NCBI GenBank assembly: GCA_910588685.1
Contig: CAJUPX010000016.1
Location: 1 to 49,735, forward strand
From: an uncultured Christensenellaceae bacterium
GTDB lineage: Bacteria > Bacillota > Clostridia > Christensenellales > Borkfalkiaceae
Reading direction: 5' to 3'
DNA length: 49,735 nt
The notes under the pieces are model-generated. The model was not told the origin of the DNA. It did not search any database and saw only the letters and a list, made by a program, of their open reading frames with translations. Of the stretch, positions 1 through 7,935 are shown in pieces. A program made the translations under genes and the position numbers. Position 1 is the stretch's first letter. Every line of letters begins with the position of its first letter.

Positions 1-907
1 TGACTGCTTTGATTATATTGTTTATTATTGTGTGTCCATATTGATTATTTACAGTTACGGCTGGCGACTTATGCCCCAGCAATTCTGAAAGCGTTTTTAC
101 ATCCATACCGCACTCCAATGCCCTTGTCGCAAATGTATGCCGCAACGCATGAAATCCCCGATGTCTAATATTCAGCGATGTCAACAACGATTCGAAATTA
201 CGCTGATATGTCCTATTGGAAATTCCTACGCCGTTTTTACTTATAACGAGTGGCGCGGAGATTTTTTTGTGCTCTTTCAGTATGGGCATGAGTTGTTTGG
301 GGATAGGTATTATTCTTATCGATGTTTCGGTTTTTGGCGTATCTATAATTCGAACAAATTTCCCATCACGATTTTTCCCGTAATAACAAGTTTTATCTAC
401 TGTAAGTGTGCCGTTTGAAAAATCTACATCACCCCATTCAAGTGCTAGCAATTCGCCTATTCGCAACCCTGTATAAAGGCAAATCAAGACACCCAACATA
501 TAAGGCTTTGCGGCTTCCATGACCGCTTGCTCTATCTGCTTCTGTTCCGCTATCGAAAAACATTCCACTTGCTTTTCAACCATCTTAGGTCTTTTGAGCT
601 TATCCCCCACCATATTATCGATATAACGCAAATTAAAAGCCGTATGAAGCGAGTTTTGGATAACGGTAATAATTGAATTTACCGCACTTGAAGACAAGCC
701 GTCCCCTGTCCTTTTGTTACCGCATTTGAGCAATTCTGTAATATACTTTTGCAATATTATCGGCGTCAATTCTTGCAATTCCAATTCGCCAACGGATGGA
801 ATTAGATGGTTATTTATTATCTCCGTATAACGCTCAATCGTTCTATGTTTCGCCGATATTTTAACGTAGTTATTTAGCCATTCGGTAAGCCATTCACCGT
901 ATTTCAT
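1..907 (-). CDS. Tyrosine recombinase (phage/ICE-type integrase), C-terminus cut by window edge
   Basis: Site-specific recombinase that should cut and rejoin DNA through a tyrosine-DNA intermediate. 302 codons are visible before the left edge. The start is the ATG at 907-905, with GGAGG upstream on the minus strand. The N-terminal part (MKYGEWLTEWLNNYVKIS) is a SAM-like core-binding domain. The catalytic domain shows the Arg in YTGLRIGELLALEW, the HxxR box in HALRHTFATRALE, the LGHKS histidine and a probable nucleophile in NNQYGH. Almost the whole protein is therefore present and only a few residues are missing. It lies downstream of an Mrr gene and a terminator, on the same strand as the whole defence island. 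It is likely the integrase of the element carrying that island. Target site unknown. Confidence 0.88.
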   Translation of the reverse strand, partial: MKYGEWLTEWLNNYVKISAKHRTIERYTEIINNHLIPSVGELELQELTPIILQKYITELLKCGNKRTGDGLSSSAVNSIITVIQNSLHTAFNLRYIDNMVGDKLKRPKMVEKQVECFSIAEQKQIEQAVMEAAKPYMLGVLICLYTGLRIGELLALEWGDVDFSNGTLTVDKTCYYGKNRDGKFVRIIDTPKTETSIRIIPIPKQLMPILKEHKKISAPLVISKNGVGISNRTYQRNFESLLTSLNIRHRGFHALRHTFATRALECGMDVKTLSELLGHKSPAVTVNNQYGHTIINNIIKAV

Positions 908-982
908 TTGTTCCTCCAAAATGTAATTTCATATTACATTTTATAAAATATAGATGTAAAAAATAGCCTACCTGCACCAACG

Positions 983-1006
983 AAAAAGACCGCACTATAT
1001 GCGGCC
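983..1006 (-). terminator. Rho-independent terminator after the Mrr gene
   Basis: On the minus strand GGCCGCA and TGCGGTC pair around a short loop and are followed by TTTTT. It lies about 33 nt past the stop of the restriction gene and separates it from the recombinase at the window edge. Confidence 0.8.
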
Positions 1007-1038
1007 TTTCTGCTTTTTAATCATTAAACTCCAGAAAT

Positions 1039-2049
1039 TTAGTTTTCCTCATCATCCCTTTTGGCGACAGGAATATATACCATTTTAAGCGGTATCATCT
1101 TCCTATACTTATCGCTTAATTTCTCATAATATTTCAATATCAATTCTACGAGTTCTGTTCCATTAATACCGCGTATTATTGGCGTACTTTCCAAGTATCT
1201 CTGCGCATTTTTCGTATAGTTAGATAACGTAACAAACAAGCCGTAATCCCCTTCACGCATTGCGCCCTTCAAGGATTGTATCGTAGCTTCCTTGATATCC
1301 CCGTCTTGACTTTTAACTTGAACTACAATCCGGGGCGGCAACTCATCCTTATAGGCTTTAATATCTATTCCGCTATCGCCACCATGAGGAGATTGCTCTG
1401 TACGATATCCCATCGCATTTAGTAAATCTGCGACAAAATTCTCAAAATCATATCCTTTCAGATTCTTGCTAAGCTCTTTTAATATATAATCTTTTGTGCT
1501 TTCTATGATATCATCGGCGGTGGCCGCAACGGTTTCATCTTCTTCCTCGGTTGAGGTAAAAATAGGCTTTACAGTCTTTGCGCTCATTGCCTCCAAAAAT
1601 TCATCACTATAATTTTTCACGGTAAAGAAAGACATTGCCGAACCGATTTCATGCAACGCCCCCTGTGAAAAAGCTGTCCTTGGTAAATGTTTTAACCATT
1701 TTACCTTTCGTTGTTGCACATATTCCCAATGCGCATCGGGGTTAAAAATATAGTCGCTCTCAACAACCCCCAGATTTACCATTCTGTTCGATTTGGACGG
1801 AAAAACGACATAATCACCAATTTGGACTTCGTGACAAAAACGATATAGCATACCCACGCCGTTTGCTATAGATTGTTTCGGCTTATCGGGATAAGTTTCA
1901 GCATATTTCTTTTTGAACGCATCCCTGCTGTTCTCAATTTGGGATAAATCCCCCATAGCTCTCCAGCCAACTGCTATCGTTTTATCTTGCAAGAATAAAT
2001 TATCGTCCTGCGTATGTATGCCCCAAATACGTTTCTCTTCTGTTTTCAT
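1039..2049 (-). CDS. Mrr-like type IV restriction endonuclease with N-terminal PUA/EVE-like domain
   Basis: Predicted nuclease that cuts foreign, probably modified, DNA. The 336-residue product has two parts. Residues 1-155 (RIWGIH, IAVGWRAMGDLS, GDYVVFPSK) resemble the PUA/EVE-like reader region found in front of Mrr nucleases. Residues about 195-295 form an Mrr catalytic domain: E203 in YDFENFVADLL, D229 in HGGDSGIDI, and Q244-V-K246 in VVQVKS, a QxK variant of the PD-(D/E)xK active site. The gene has its own promoter (2068-2096), a GAGGTG ribosome binding site and its own terminator, so it is a self-contained cargo gene beside the type I system. Family assignment is firm; modified-base specificity is inferred. 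Confidence 0.88.
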   Translation of the reverse strand: MKTEEKRIWGIHTQDDNLFLQDKTIAVGWRAMGDLSQIENSRDAFKKKYAETYPDKPKQSIANGVGMLYRFCHEVQIGDYVVFPSKSNRMVNLGVVESDYIFNPDAHWEYVQQRKVKWLKHLPRTAFSQGALHEIGSAMSFFTVKNYSDEFLEAMSAKTVKPIFTSTEEEDETVAATADDIIESTKDYILKELSKNLKGYDFENFVADLLNAMGYRTEQSPHGGDSGIDIKAYKDELPPRIVVQVKSQDGDIKEATIQSLKGAMREGDYGLFVTLSNYTKNAQRYLESTPIIRGINGTELVELILKYYEKLSDKYRKMIPLKMVYIPVAKRDDEEN

Positions 2050-2067
2050 CGTTTCACCTCGCTTTTA

Positions 2068-2096
2068 ATTATAGCATAGTTAGACGGATTTTACAA
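2068..2096 (-). promoter_or_regulatory. Promoter of the Mrr-like gene
   Basis: On the minus strand a TTGTAA -35 box (2096-2091) and a TATAAT -10 box (2073-2068) are separated by 17 bp. They lie just upstream of the GAGGTG ribosome binding site and the ATG at 2049. Confidence 0.8.
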
Positions 2097-2108
2097 GCTG
2101 TACAAGCA

Positions 2109-2138
2109 CAAAAAACGATCGCACTTCTGCGACCGTTC
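2109..2138 (-). terminator. Terminator after the hsdS-linked recombinase
   Basis: On the minus strand ACGGTCGCA-GAAG-TGCGATCGT forms a nearly perfect stem followed by six T residues. It ends the recombinase transcript before the Mrr promoter. Confidence 0.85.
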
Positions 2139-2169
2139 TTTGAACCTTATCATCCGTCAGCGTTATGTA

Positions 2170-3093
2170 TTATAGACTTGATAATGCCCGCATTACCAGG
2201 TCTATATCTTTGTTCTCTAATTCCTGGATGATATGCAAGTATGTCTTCTGTGTAGTATTAATACTTGCATGCCCCAGCCTTCTCGCCACGCTTGCAATGG
2301 ATACCCCGGCAAACAACAAAAGCGACGCATGGGTATGTCTCAATCCGTGGATAGAAATTGTTGGAATCCTCGCTAATTTACACCGCCTTCTCAGCACGTC
2401 GTTAACCGTGGAATTGTACACTTTACACCCCACAAACAACGGTTCATCCTCGGGTTTATTCTTGACCAATTCCGAAAACTGCACGACTGTCTGCCAGTCT
2501 ATTTGGATTTTGCGGACGGAGGTTTTATTCTTGGTGGGCAGAAAACCTCCTTTGCCTTTATAATCCCACGTCTTTCCAATTGACAGAGCCTGGTGCGAAA
2601 AATCAAAATCTTTCGGCGTAATTGCCAAGGCTTCCGAAAACCGCATCCCCGTTTTAGCAACCAATAAAATCAGCCAATCCCAATTTACATCACCTTTTAA
2701 ATCAAGATTCACCAATAAGGTGTGCAGTTCAAATTGACTCAGATACTTGGGTTTCTTTTCCCGCGGCTCCTTGCCTTTAATAATTGCTTTTCGGGTAGGG
2801 TCACGAGGTATCAGCCCCTCATCGACCGCATCCAATATCGCACCTTTGAGTTGATGGTGAAAATCCATAGTTGTCTGGCGTTCATGGAATTTAGCATAAT
2901 CATTCAACAACCGTTGGTATGCAGTTCTATCCATATCACACATCTTTAAGTCAGGGATTAATTTTTTAAGCCACGAATGAGCTAACAAATATTTGTTCAT
3001 CGTAACTTTTCTAATCGCTCCTTCCTTGTAAACTCTTATCCAGCGTTCAAAATAATCGCTGAACAATTCTTCTGAAACTTCTTTTTTTGCCAT
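2170..3093 (-). CDS. Tyrosine recombinase linked to hsdS
   Basis: A complete 307-residue tyrosine recombinase. The catalytic set is visible: R151 (KTGMRFSEAL), H249 and R252 (HGLRHTHAS), H275 (RRLGHAS) and nucleophile Y285 (TQKTYLHI). It starts with ATG at 3093 behind AAGGAG, and its first 47 nt overlap the reading frame of the silent specificity cassette. Recombinases in this position in type I loci are known to rearrange hsdS, usually by inversion between inverted repeats. Here every hsdS-derived repeat in the window is in direct orientation, so simple inversion cannot be its action on these copies. Switching of the target-recognition domains is the inferred role. Integration of the whole island is an alternative. 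Confidence 0.88.
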   Translation of the reverse strand: MAKKEVSEELFSDYFERWIRVYKEGAIRKVTMNKYLLAHSWLKKLIPDLKMCDMDRTAYQRLLNDYAKFHERQTTMDFHHQLKGAILDAVDEGLIPRDPTRKAIIKGKEPREKKPKYLSQFELHTLLVNLDLKGDVNWDWLILLVAKTGMRFSEALAITPKDFDFSHQALSIGKTWDYKGKGGFLPTKNKTSVRKIQIDWQTVVQFSELVKNKPEDEPLFVGCKVYNSTVNDVLRRRCKLARIPTISIHGLRHTHASLLLFAGVSIASVARRLGHASINTTQKTYLHIIQELENKDIDLVMRALSSL

Positions 3094-3122
3094 TTTTATC
3101 TCCTTGTATTTTAATCAACCCA

Positions 3123-3154
3123 CGCTGATGAAGGGTGATAAGGTTGTCAATTTT
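3123..3154. repeat. TRD-cassette 3' boundary repeat, copy at silent cassette
   Basis: 32 bp identical to 6853-6884; its first 26 bp are also identical to 7408-7433. It encodes the NLITLHQR helix start and is in the same orientation as both other copies. Confidence 0.93.
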
Positions 3155-3556
3155 AAATAGAATCGCCGCAACATTCTTCTGCTCTGATGCGCTTGGATAT
3201 GATACATTTATATCCGATAGAGCTGATTTTTGGATATTAGGTAACCCCGAACCCACACGTAATGACATAATCCCCTTTTCGTTACCTTTTAACCACTGAT
3301 ATAGAAAAATGGTGTCAATTTTAAGGTTTTGTAGCGTATAGTTATGCCCACCACTCCAAAATCTCTCTAAATTTAGGGATACATACCCACAGGAATTTCC
3401 GCCTTCGCTTATAGAAATTGTGTTTGCTGGCGTATTATACTGGCTGGCATAACCTGACGGCTCCATTCCGCCATTGAGGACATAGAACGCCCCTGATGCT
3501 GTCATTTCAGTCCTTCCAAGCTGTTGTCCTTTTTGAATATAAGCCACCTCTGCCAA

Positions 3557-3573
3557 CTTACGCTGTTCCCAAG
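3557..3573. repeat. TRD-cassette 5' boundary repeat, copy at silent cassette
   Basis: 17 bp (CTTACGCTGTTCCCAAG on the plus strand) identical to 7287-7303 and 7866-7882. The match with 7864-7882 extends to 19 bp. It encodes the WEQRKL boundary in front of each recognition domain. Confidence 0.93.
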
Positions 3574-3581
3574 TTACAAAT

Positions 3582-3610
3582 AAAAAAAGAACCACATTCA
3601 AGTGGTTCTT
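3582..3610 (-). terminator. Rho-independent terminator of the hsdM-hsdS-hsdR operon
   Basis: On the minus strand AAGAACCAC-TTGAAT-GTGGTTCTT is a perfect 9-bp stem followed by seven T residues. It lies 40 nt after the hsdR stop. It shields the silent specificity cassette from transcription. Confidence 0.92.
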
Positions 3611-3649
3611 CCCATAAAATAAGTTCAATTCAGTTAATTTTTTAATAAT

Positions 3650-6600
3650 TTACACCTCAAAACCATCTGCAAGAATGAATTTTCGCAAAATCGCATTGAT
3701 TTTCATCGAGAGCTTAAACGACGGAACAGCTTGTCCCTCAGTCGCTTCAAAATATCGTTTCGCCACCGCTTTATCAACTGTTTCCACCAAGGCATTGAAG
3801 CGTCCATATTCGTTGATATTGCTTTCCGTAACGTGCAATGCCATTATTGCTCTCAACTTATTCTCATCGACACCAAGTGCGACTGCAAATCGATGGATTT
3901 GGTCGTTTTTCGCATTTACTTGGTATTCGGCAATATAGTCTTGGAGTGTTTTTCCCTCCTCGATTTTTGCATCACCACGCTCTACGTCTCTTAAAAAAAT
4001 ATTAGCAAATTTCTGTTCCTCCTGCGACAGTGACGCAAATGTTTTGTGCAGTTCGTTAAGCGTCTGCTCTATTACTTCACTCGGCGCATCGGATTGCAAT
4101 GCTTTTAAATACTTTTCAAATCGAGAGTTCATGTACTCAGCATCTATAACACCCGTGTTTATTTCGGTTATATAACCATCGATTTCGAAAGGCGCATCGT
4201 CGCCGGGGGTAACTGTCCGAGAAAGCTCTTTATAACGTTGCAGCAACGTGAGATATGTTCTCTCGTCAAATGCCAGAGTTACCGTAACGGTTTCGCCATC
4301 ATCGTGTTTGAAATGGTATTCCATTTTACTCCACACGAATCCTTGCACCTTTGCCGCTTCAAGATATGCATTAAGTATTTTAAACAGTAAAGCAAATTTT
4401 GCTTTTCCTTCTTTCGTATCAGGTAGCCGTTCAAAATTTACTATTCCTTCAGATACATACAAATCGAAAATATCTTTGTAAACCGCATTCATCGAATTCA
4501 AATTACCCTCAAGCCTATCCGCAAATAAACCTAACGGTTTATCGCCCGAATAAAGTTTTACGGCACTATCAATATTGCGTTTCATAGTATGCGGTTTACG
4601 GTAGTACCGTATTGTTCCAAACGGTTTCTCTGCTCCGAATAAGCGGTTGGTACGCGAAAAGGCTTGAATGATATTTTCATAGCGCAACAGCTTATCAAGG
4701 TAGAGAGTATTTATCCATTTGGAGTCAAACCCCGTCAGCATTTGGTCTACAACGATAAGCAGATCGATTTGCTGTCCAGGGGTGCGCTCAATCCCCATAT
4801 AAGACTTTTTATGCGCCAATCTAAGCGAAACGTCTTTCTTGAATTTCTGATAGGTCGGTATCGTAAACTTTTGCTCGTATAATTTATTATAATCTTGAAG
4901 CATCTCCACGACGGCATCTTCTTTGAAAACTGCACCTTCATTGTTATCAATATTTTGGTCGAATAATGCAGTAATTTTCAAACCCGTTTCTTTTGATTTG
5001 AACAGTCTATAATACTCGATCGCTTCGGGGATACTGCTGGTTGCGAATATCGCATGGAACTTACCGCCACGGCTTAACGTCTGCCAGCCTTCAATAATGT
5101 CATTAACTACTTGCTCCCTGTGTTCTGCTCGATCATACTGTGACCAGCCGAGAAAGTCCTCTATGCCCCTTATGTAAGCCCCTGTTTCGTCGTAATAGCC
5201 AGCCATAGGAACTTCATGGGCATTCATATAACGATAATATATTTTGCTCTTATGCGGGTCACTAAGGGCTTCCTGTACGCTTTTTGCTCTGGCTTGCTCT
5301 AATGCAACCGCTTGGCGCAAATCTTTATCCTTATAGGTGCAAACCATATACGGGTCAAACCCAAGCACGTTTTTATCACGGATACCGTCAGCAATGCTAT
5401 AACGGTGCAATTCATCGCCGAAGACCGTTGCCGTCGTACTCATGTTCCTCTGGTTCTCATCGTGAATGGGTGTGCCTGTAAACCCAAAGAAAATCGCCGC
5501 AGGGAACGTGTGCTTTATTGTGCTAAGCATCTCGCCAAAAGTTGAGCGGTGGCACTCATCAACAATGAACACAAGGCGTTTATCATTGATGGTTGCTATG
5601 TCCTTATCATTGACTGAACCGTCCGCCTTGATGTTGCTCATCTTTTGAATGGACGTTACTATCAGCGTATTAGCAGGGTCTGAACTCTTTAATTTGGAAA
5701 TCAGAACTTCCGTGTTTTCCGTAGCTTGAACGGCGTCGGCGTCATCAGCGAACCCTCTATATTCGAGGAGAGACTGCGTCCCAAGCTCAATTCTGTCCAT
5801 AAGGAATATAACCTTATCTGCATCCTTGGAATTTGCAATCAGCTGGGCAGATTTGAAAGAGGTCATAGTCTTGCCAGACCCCGTAGTATGCCATATATAC
5901 CCGCCGTAAATATTCTTTTCGCTCCATTTTGTTTTTGAAACTTTGTCCGATATTGCGCTTGCTGCATAATACTGATAGCTGCGCATTACCTTCAAAATTC
6001 CGTCGGTATCGTCGGCTACTGTATAAAAGCCTATCATTTGGTGCGCCATAGGAATTGACAGCAAGCTGGATGCTATACTCTGCCAATCTTTGACGGGTTC
6101 ATTATTAAAGTTCGCCCAATGGAAATAGTAATCTTTATTGAATTTACCGTCTGGTCCGGGATTAGCAAAATACACCGCGTCATCGGGATTCATTGCAACA
6201 AAAATCTGCACTAACGAAAATAGACCCGTGAATATGCCCTCATGAGCGTACTTTTCTATTTGGTTGCAAGCCTGGCTAACAGGTACACCGCTCCGCTTTA
6301 ACTCGATATGAATTACGGGCATCCCGTTTATTAACAACATCATATCCCCGCGTCTATCATTCAACAAAGCAGACTTTGTGGGAAACTGAGGTTGCTCGGC
6401 AATTTGGTATCTGCTACGCCCGGCAGCTATTTCTTGCCTGTCATAGATTGTAAGGCTTACTTCCTTGCCAAAATGTATTGTATCGTCTGGATTATCACGT
6501 TTTATATGTATTGTTTTTCCATTAATAAAGCCGTTTAATTTTAAGGGGGTGCGTAGCGTCCTAATTTGCTCTACTATCTGATCCATTTCTGTTTCAGTCA

Positions 6601-6772
6601 ATGGATAATCGTTTAATCGGTCAATACCACGATTGTTTTCGAAAAGAATATCAGCCCAATTTTGGAGCAGTTCCTTCTCTGTTTTATTCTTTAAAACATT
6701 CTTTTCCCAACCCTTTTCAAAAAGCTGTTTTATAAGTGCGCTCTCAAATTCAAGTTCGTTACTGAAACTCAT
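3650..6772 (-). CDS. hsdR: Type I restriction enzyme HsdR subunit
   Basis: Motor and nuclease subunit of the type I R-M complex; it translocates DNA and cuts unmodified DNA. I start it at the ATG at 6772 (MSFSNELEFE), because AAGGAGG lies 9 nt upstream and this leaves a 22-nt gap to the hsdS stop. A longer frame to 6880 would overlap hsdS and lacks a ribosome binding site. This gives 1040 residues, close to the EcoR124-type length. The nuclease residues are D143 with E157-L-K159 (HIELKR). The helicase shows Walker A TTGSGKT (296-302), DECH (405-408), FTGTP and the motif VI region QAFSRTNR. The reading frame is intact, so cleavage activity is plausible. Confidence 0.95.
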   Translation of the reverse strand: MSFSNELEFESALIKQLFEKGWEKNVLKNKTEKELLQNWADILFENNRGIDRLNDYPLTETEMDQIVEQIRTLRTPLKLNGFINGKTIHIKRDNPDDTIHFGKEVSLTIYDRQEIAAGRSRYQIAEQPQFPTKSALLNDRRGDMMLLINGMPVIHIELKRSGVPVSQACNQIEKYAHEGIFTGLFSLVQIFVAMNPDDAVYFANPGPDGKFNKDYYFHWANFNNEPVKDWQSIASSLLSIPMAHQMIGFYTVADDTDGILKVMRSYQYYAASAISDKVSKTKWSEKNIYGGYIWHTTGSGKTMTSFKSAQLIANSKDADKVIFLMDRIELGTQSLLEYRGFADDADAVQATENTEVLISKLKSSDPANTLIVTSIQKMSNIKADGSVNDKDIATINDKRLVFIVDECHRSTFGEMLSTIKHTFPAAIFFGFTGTPIHDENQRNMSTTATVFGDELHRYSIADGIRDKNVLGFDPYMVCTYKDKDLRQAVALEQARAKSVQEALSDPHKSKIYYRYMNAHEVPMAGYYDETGAYIRGIEDFLGWSQYDRAEHREQVVNDIIEGWQTLSRGGKFHAIFATSSIPEAIEYYRLFKSKETGLKITALFDQNIDNNEGAVFKEDAVVEMLQDYNKLYEQKFTIPTYQKFKKDVSLRLAHKKSYMGIERTPGQQIDLLIVVDQMLTGFDSKWINTLYLDKLLRYENIIQAFSRTNRLFGAEKPFGTIRYYRKPHTMKRNIDSAVKLYSGDKPLGLFADRLEGNLNSMNAVYKDIFDLYVSEGIVNFERLPDTKEGKAKFALLFKILNAYLEAAKVQGFVWSKMEYHFKHDDGETVTVTLAFDERTYLTLLQRYKELSRTVTPGDDAPFEIDGYITEINTGVIDAEYMNSRFEKYLKALQSDAPSEVIEQTLNELHKTFASLSQEEQKFANIFLRDVERGDAKIEEGKTLQDYIAEYQVNAKNDQIHRFAVALGVDENKLRAIMALHVTESNINEYGRFNALVETVDKAVAKRYFEATEGQAVPSFKLSMKINAILRKFILADGFEV

Positions 6773-6794
6773 GATTTTCCACCTCCTTTTTAGG

Positions 6795-7934
6795 CTACAC
6801 AAACATCTTTTCAAGCAGTGCAGACTTGATATTTTTGAGCTTTTCAAGCTGTCGCTGATGAAGGGTGATAAGGTTGTCAATTTTGAAAAAAAGTCTTCCT
6901 ATTTTTTCTTCTTCACTAACTGTTTGTGGAAACGAAATCATCCGCTTCGACAGTTGGGGGACGGTTAATTGCGGCACACCTGTTGATTCGACTATTACTT
7001 CCCCTCTGTTTATTGCATTTTCTAAAAAATCAACATTATGGCTTGATTTTATCGATAAAAGGCGGACAACAGGCGTAAAATTGACATTTCGGGCTTGTGC
7101 ATGCCCAACATCGCCCCTCCCTGTAACTGTGACCGCAGGGGCTTTTACCCTATAATAGTTTTCATAAAACCCCACAATCCCATCATTTGTAAGAGCATTA
7201 GCAATAACGGGGTAGCTACCATTTTCACATATTAAATCCTTGTCAATATCTCCACCAGCTAATAGCTCTTCCGCATCGTCGCCCAGCTTACGCTGTTCCC
7301 AAGCATCAGTAAATCCCTTGAAACGGATTTTGGGGGTTGTTTCCGCATCCGACGGAAACATTTTTTCGAGTAAAGCCTTCTTTATATTGACAATTTTGTC
7401 ATACTTACGCTGATGAAGGGTGATAAGGTTGTCTAACTGTTTGAAAAACATTCCTATTTTGCGCTGCTCTGCAATGATTCTCGGGGTCACGAACTGCTGT
7501 TTTGAAACAAGCGACCAATCAGCACGGGGCATTTTTGTCCCCGTGGATTGGTTGGCTACGTTTTGGAAAGCGTCGATTTGCAAAAGCGTATAAATATATT
7601 GACCATCCGCATTTTCAGCCCTTAAAACCCAAAAATCCCCCACCGCAATACCCTTAAAAGAGGCAAATAACCAGTTTTTAAGATAAGGGCGCAGTTTTCC
7701 GAATAGTACATCTCCATTATCGAATAGTATCCCAACCTTACCGCTTTGCTTTCTATAGATATCCTTATTAAGTGTTCCTTGACCTGAAACTATATCTTCA
7801 TACTCAACTCTCGGCAAGCCTTCAATAGCAGCCATTTCGGTTACTCTTTTGGCAATTGAATTGAACTTACGCTGTTCCCAAGCATCGGTATAGCCTTTGA
7901 ACCGAATTCGGGGTTTCATGCTATTTTCTACCAT
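6795..7934 (-). CDS. hsdS: Type I restriction enzyme HsdS specificity subunit
   Basis: DNA-recognition subunit shared by the methylase and nuclease complexes. The 379 residues follow the usual two-fold plan. TRD1 (about 24-150) follows TDAWEQRKF, and a central helix contains DNLITLHQRKYDKIVNIKKAL. TRD2 (about 214-345) follows the second TDAWEQRKL, and the C-terminal helix again reads DNLITLHQR with ALLEKMF. The ATG at 7934 begins 1 nt after the hsdM stop, with GGGGGAG overlapping the hsdM end, so translation is probably coupled. Each recognition domain is framed by short DNA repeats also present at the silent cassette. The two domains are unlike each other, so the target should be bipartite; its sequence cannot be read from the protein. 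Confidence 0.94.
   Translation of the reverse strand: MVENSMKPRIRFKGYTDAWEQRKFNSIAKRVTEMAAIEGLPRVEYEDIVSGQGTLNKDIYRKQSGKVGILFDNGDVLFGKLRPYLKNWLFASFKGIAVGDFWVLRAENADGQYIYTLLQIDAFQNVANQSTGTKMPRADWSLVSKQQFVTPRIIAEQRKIGMFFKQLDNLITLHQRKYDKIVNIKKALLEKMFPSDAETTPKIRFKGFTDAWEQRKLGDDAEELLAGGDIDKDLICENGSYPVIANALTNDGIVGFYENYYRVKAPAVTVTGRGDVGHAQARNVNFTPVVRLLSIKSSHNVDFLENAINRGEVIVESTGVPQLTVPQLSKRMISFPQTVSEEEKIGRLFFKIDNLITLHQRQLEKLKNIKSALLEKMFV
6853..6884. repeat. TRD-cassette 3' boundary repeat, copy at TRD2 of hsdS
   Basis: 32 bp identical to 3123-3154, in the same orientation. Recombination between these two copies would delete hsdR. Confidence 0.93.
7287..7303. repeat. TRD-cassette 5' boundary repeat, copy at TRD2 of hsdS
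   Basis: Identical to 3557-3573 and 7866-7882. The match to the TRD1 copy continues through GCATC. Confidence 0.93.
7408..7433. repeat. TRD-cassette 3' boundary repeat, copy at TRD1 of hsdS
   Basis: 26 bp identical to the first 26 bp of 3123-3154 and of 6853-6884, all in direct orientation. Confidence 0.93.
7866..7882. repeat. TRD-cassette 5' boundary repeat, copy at TRD1 of hsdS
   Basis: Identical to 3557-3573 and 7287-7303. It lies about 50 nt inside the hsdS start, so a switch here would keep the expressed N-terminus. Confidence 0.93.
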
Positions 7935-7935
7935 T

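Larger units (their letters stand above)
3047..3628 (-). pseudogene. Silent hsdS half-gene (one target-recognition domain)
   Basis: The open frame covers one HsdS target-recognition domain. It starts at the conserved TWEQRKL boundary (about 3573), carries an unrelated recognition domain, and ends at the conserved KIDNLITLHQR helix (about 3123). The first 18 residues of the frame are not HsdS sequence: they translate the hsdR terminator. After LHQR the frame runs into the ribosome binding site and start of the recombinase. It has no promoter, no ribosome binding site and only half the normal domains. It therefore reads as a storage cassette, not an expressed subunit. Its boundaries match the repeats in the intact hsdS, so it could replace either recognition domain there. 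Confidence 0.8.

Noticed and set aside
3047..7934. Classic invertible hsdS system
   Set aside because: All hsdS-derived repeats I found are in direct orientation, so inversion between them is impossible. Only other types of exchange remain.
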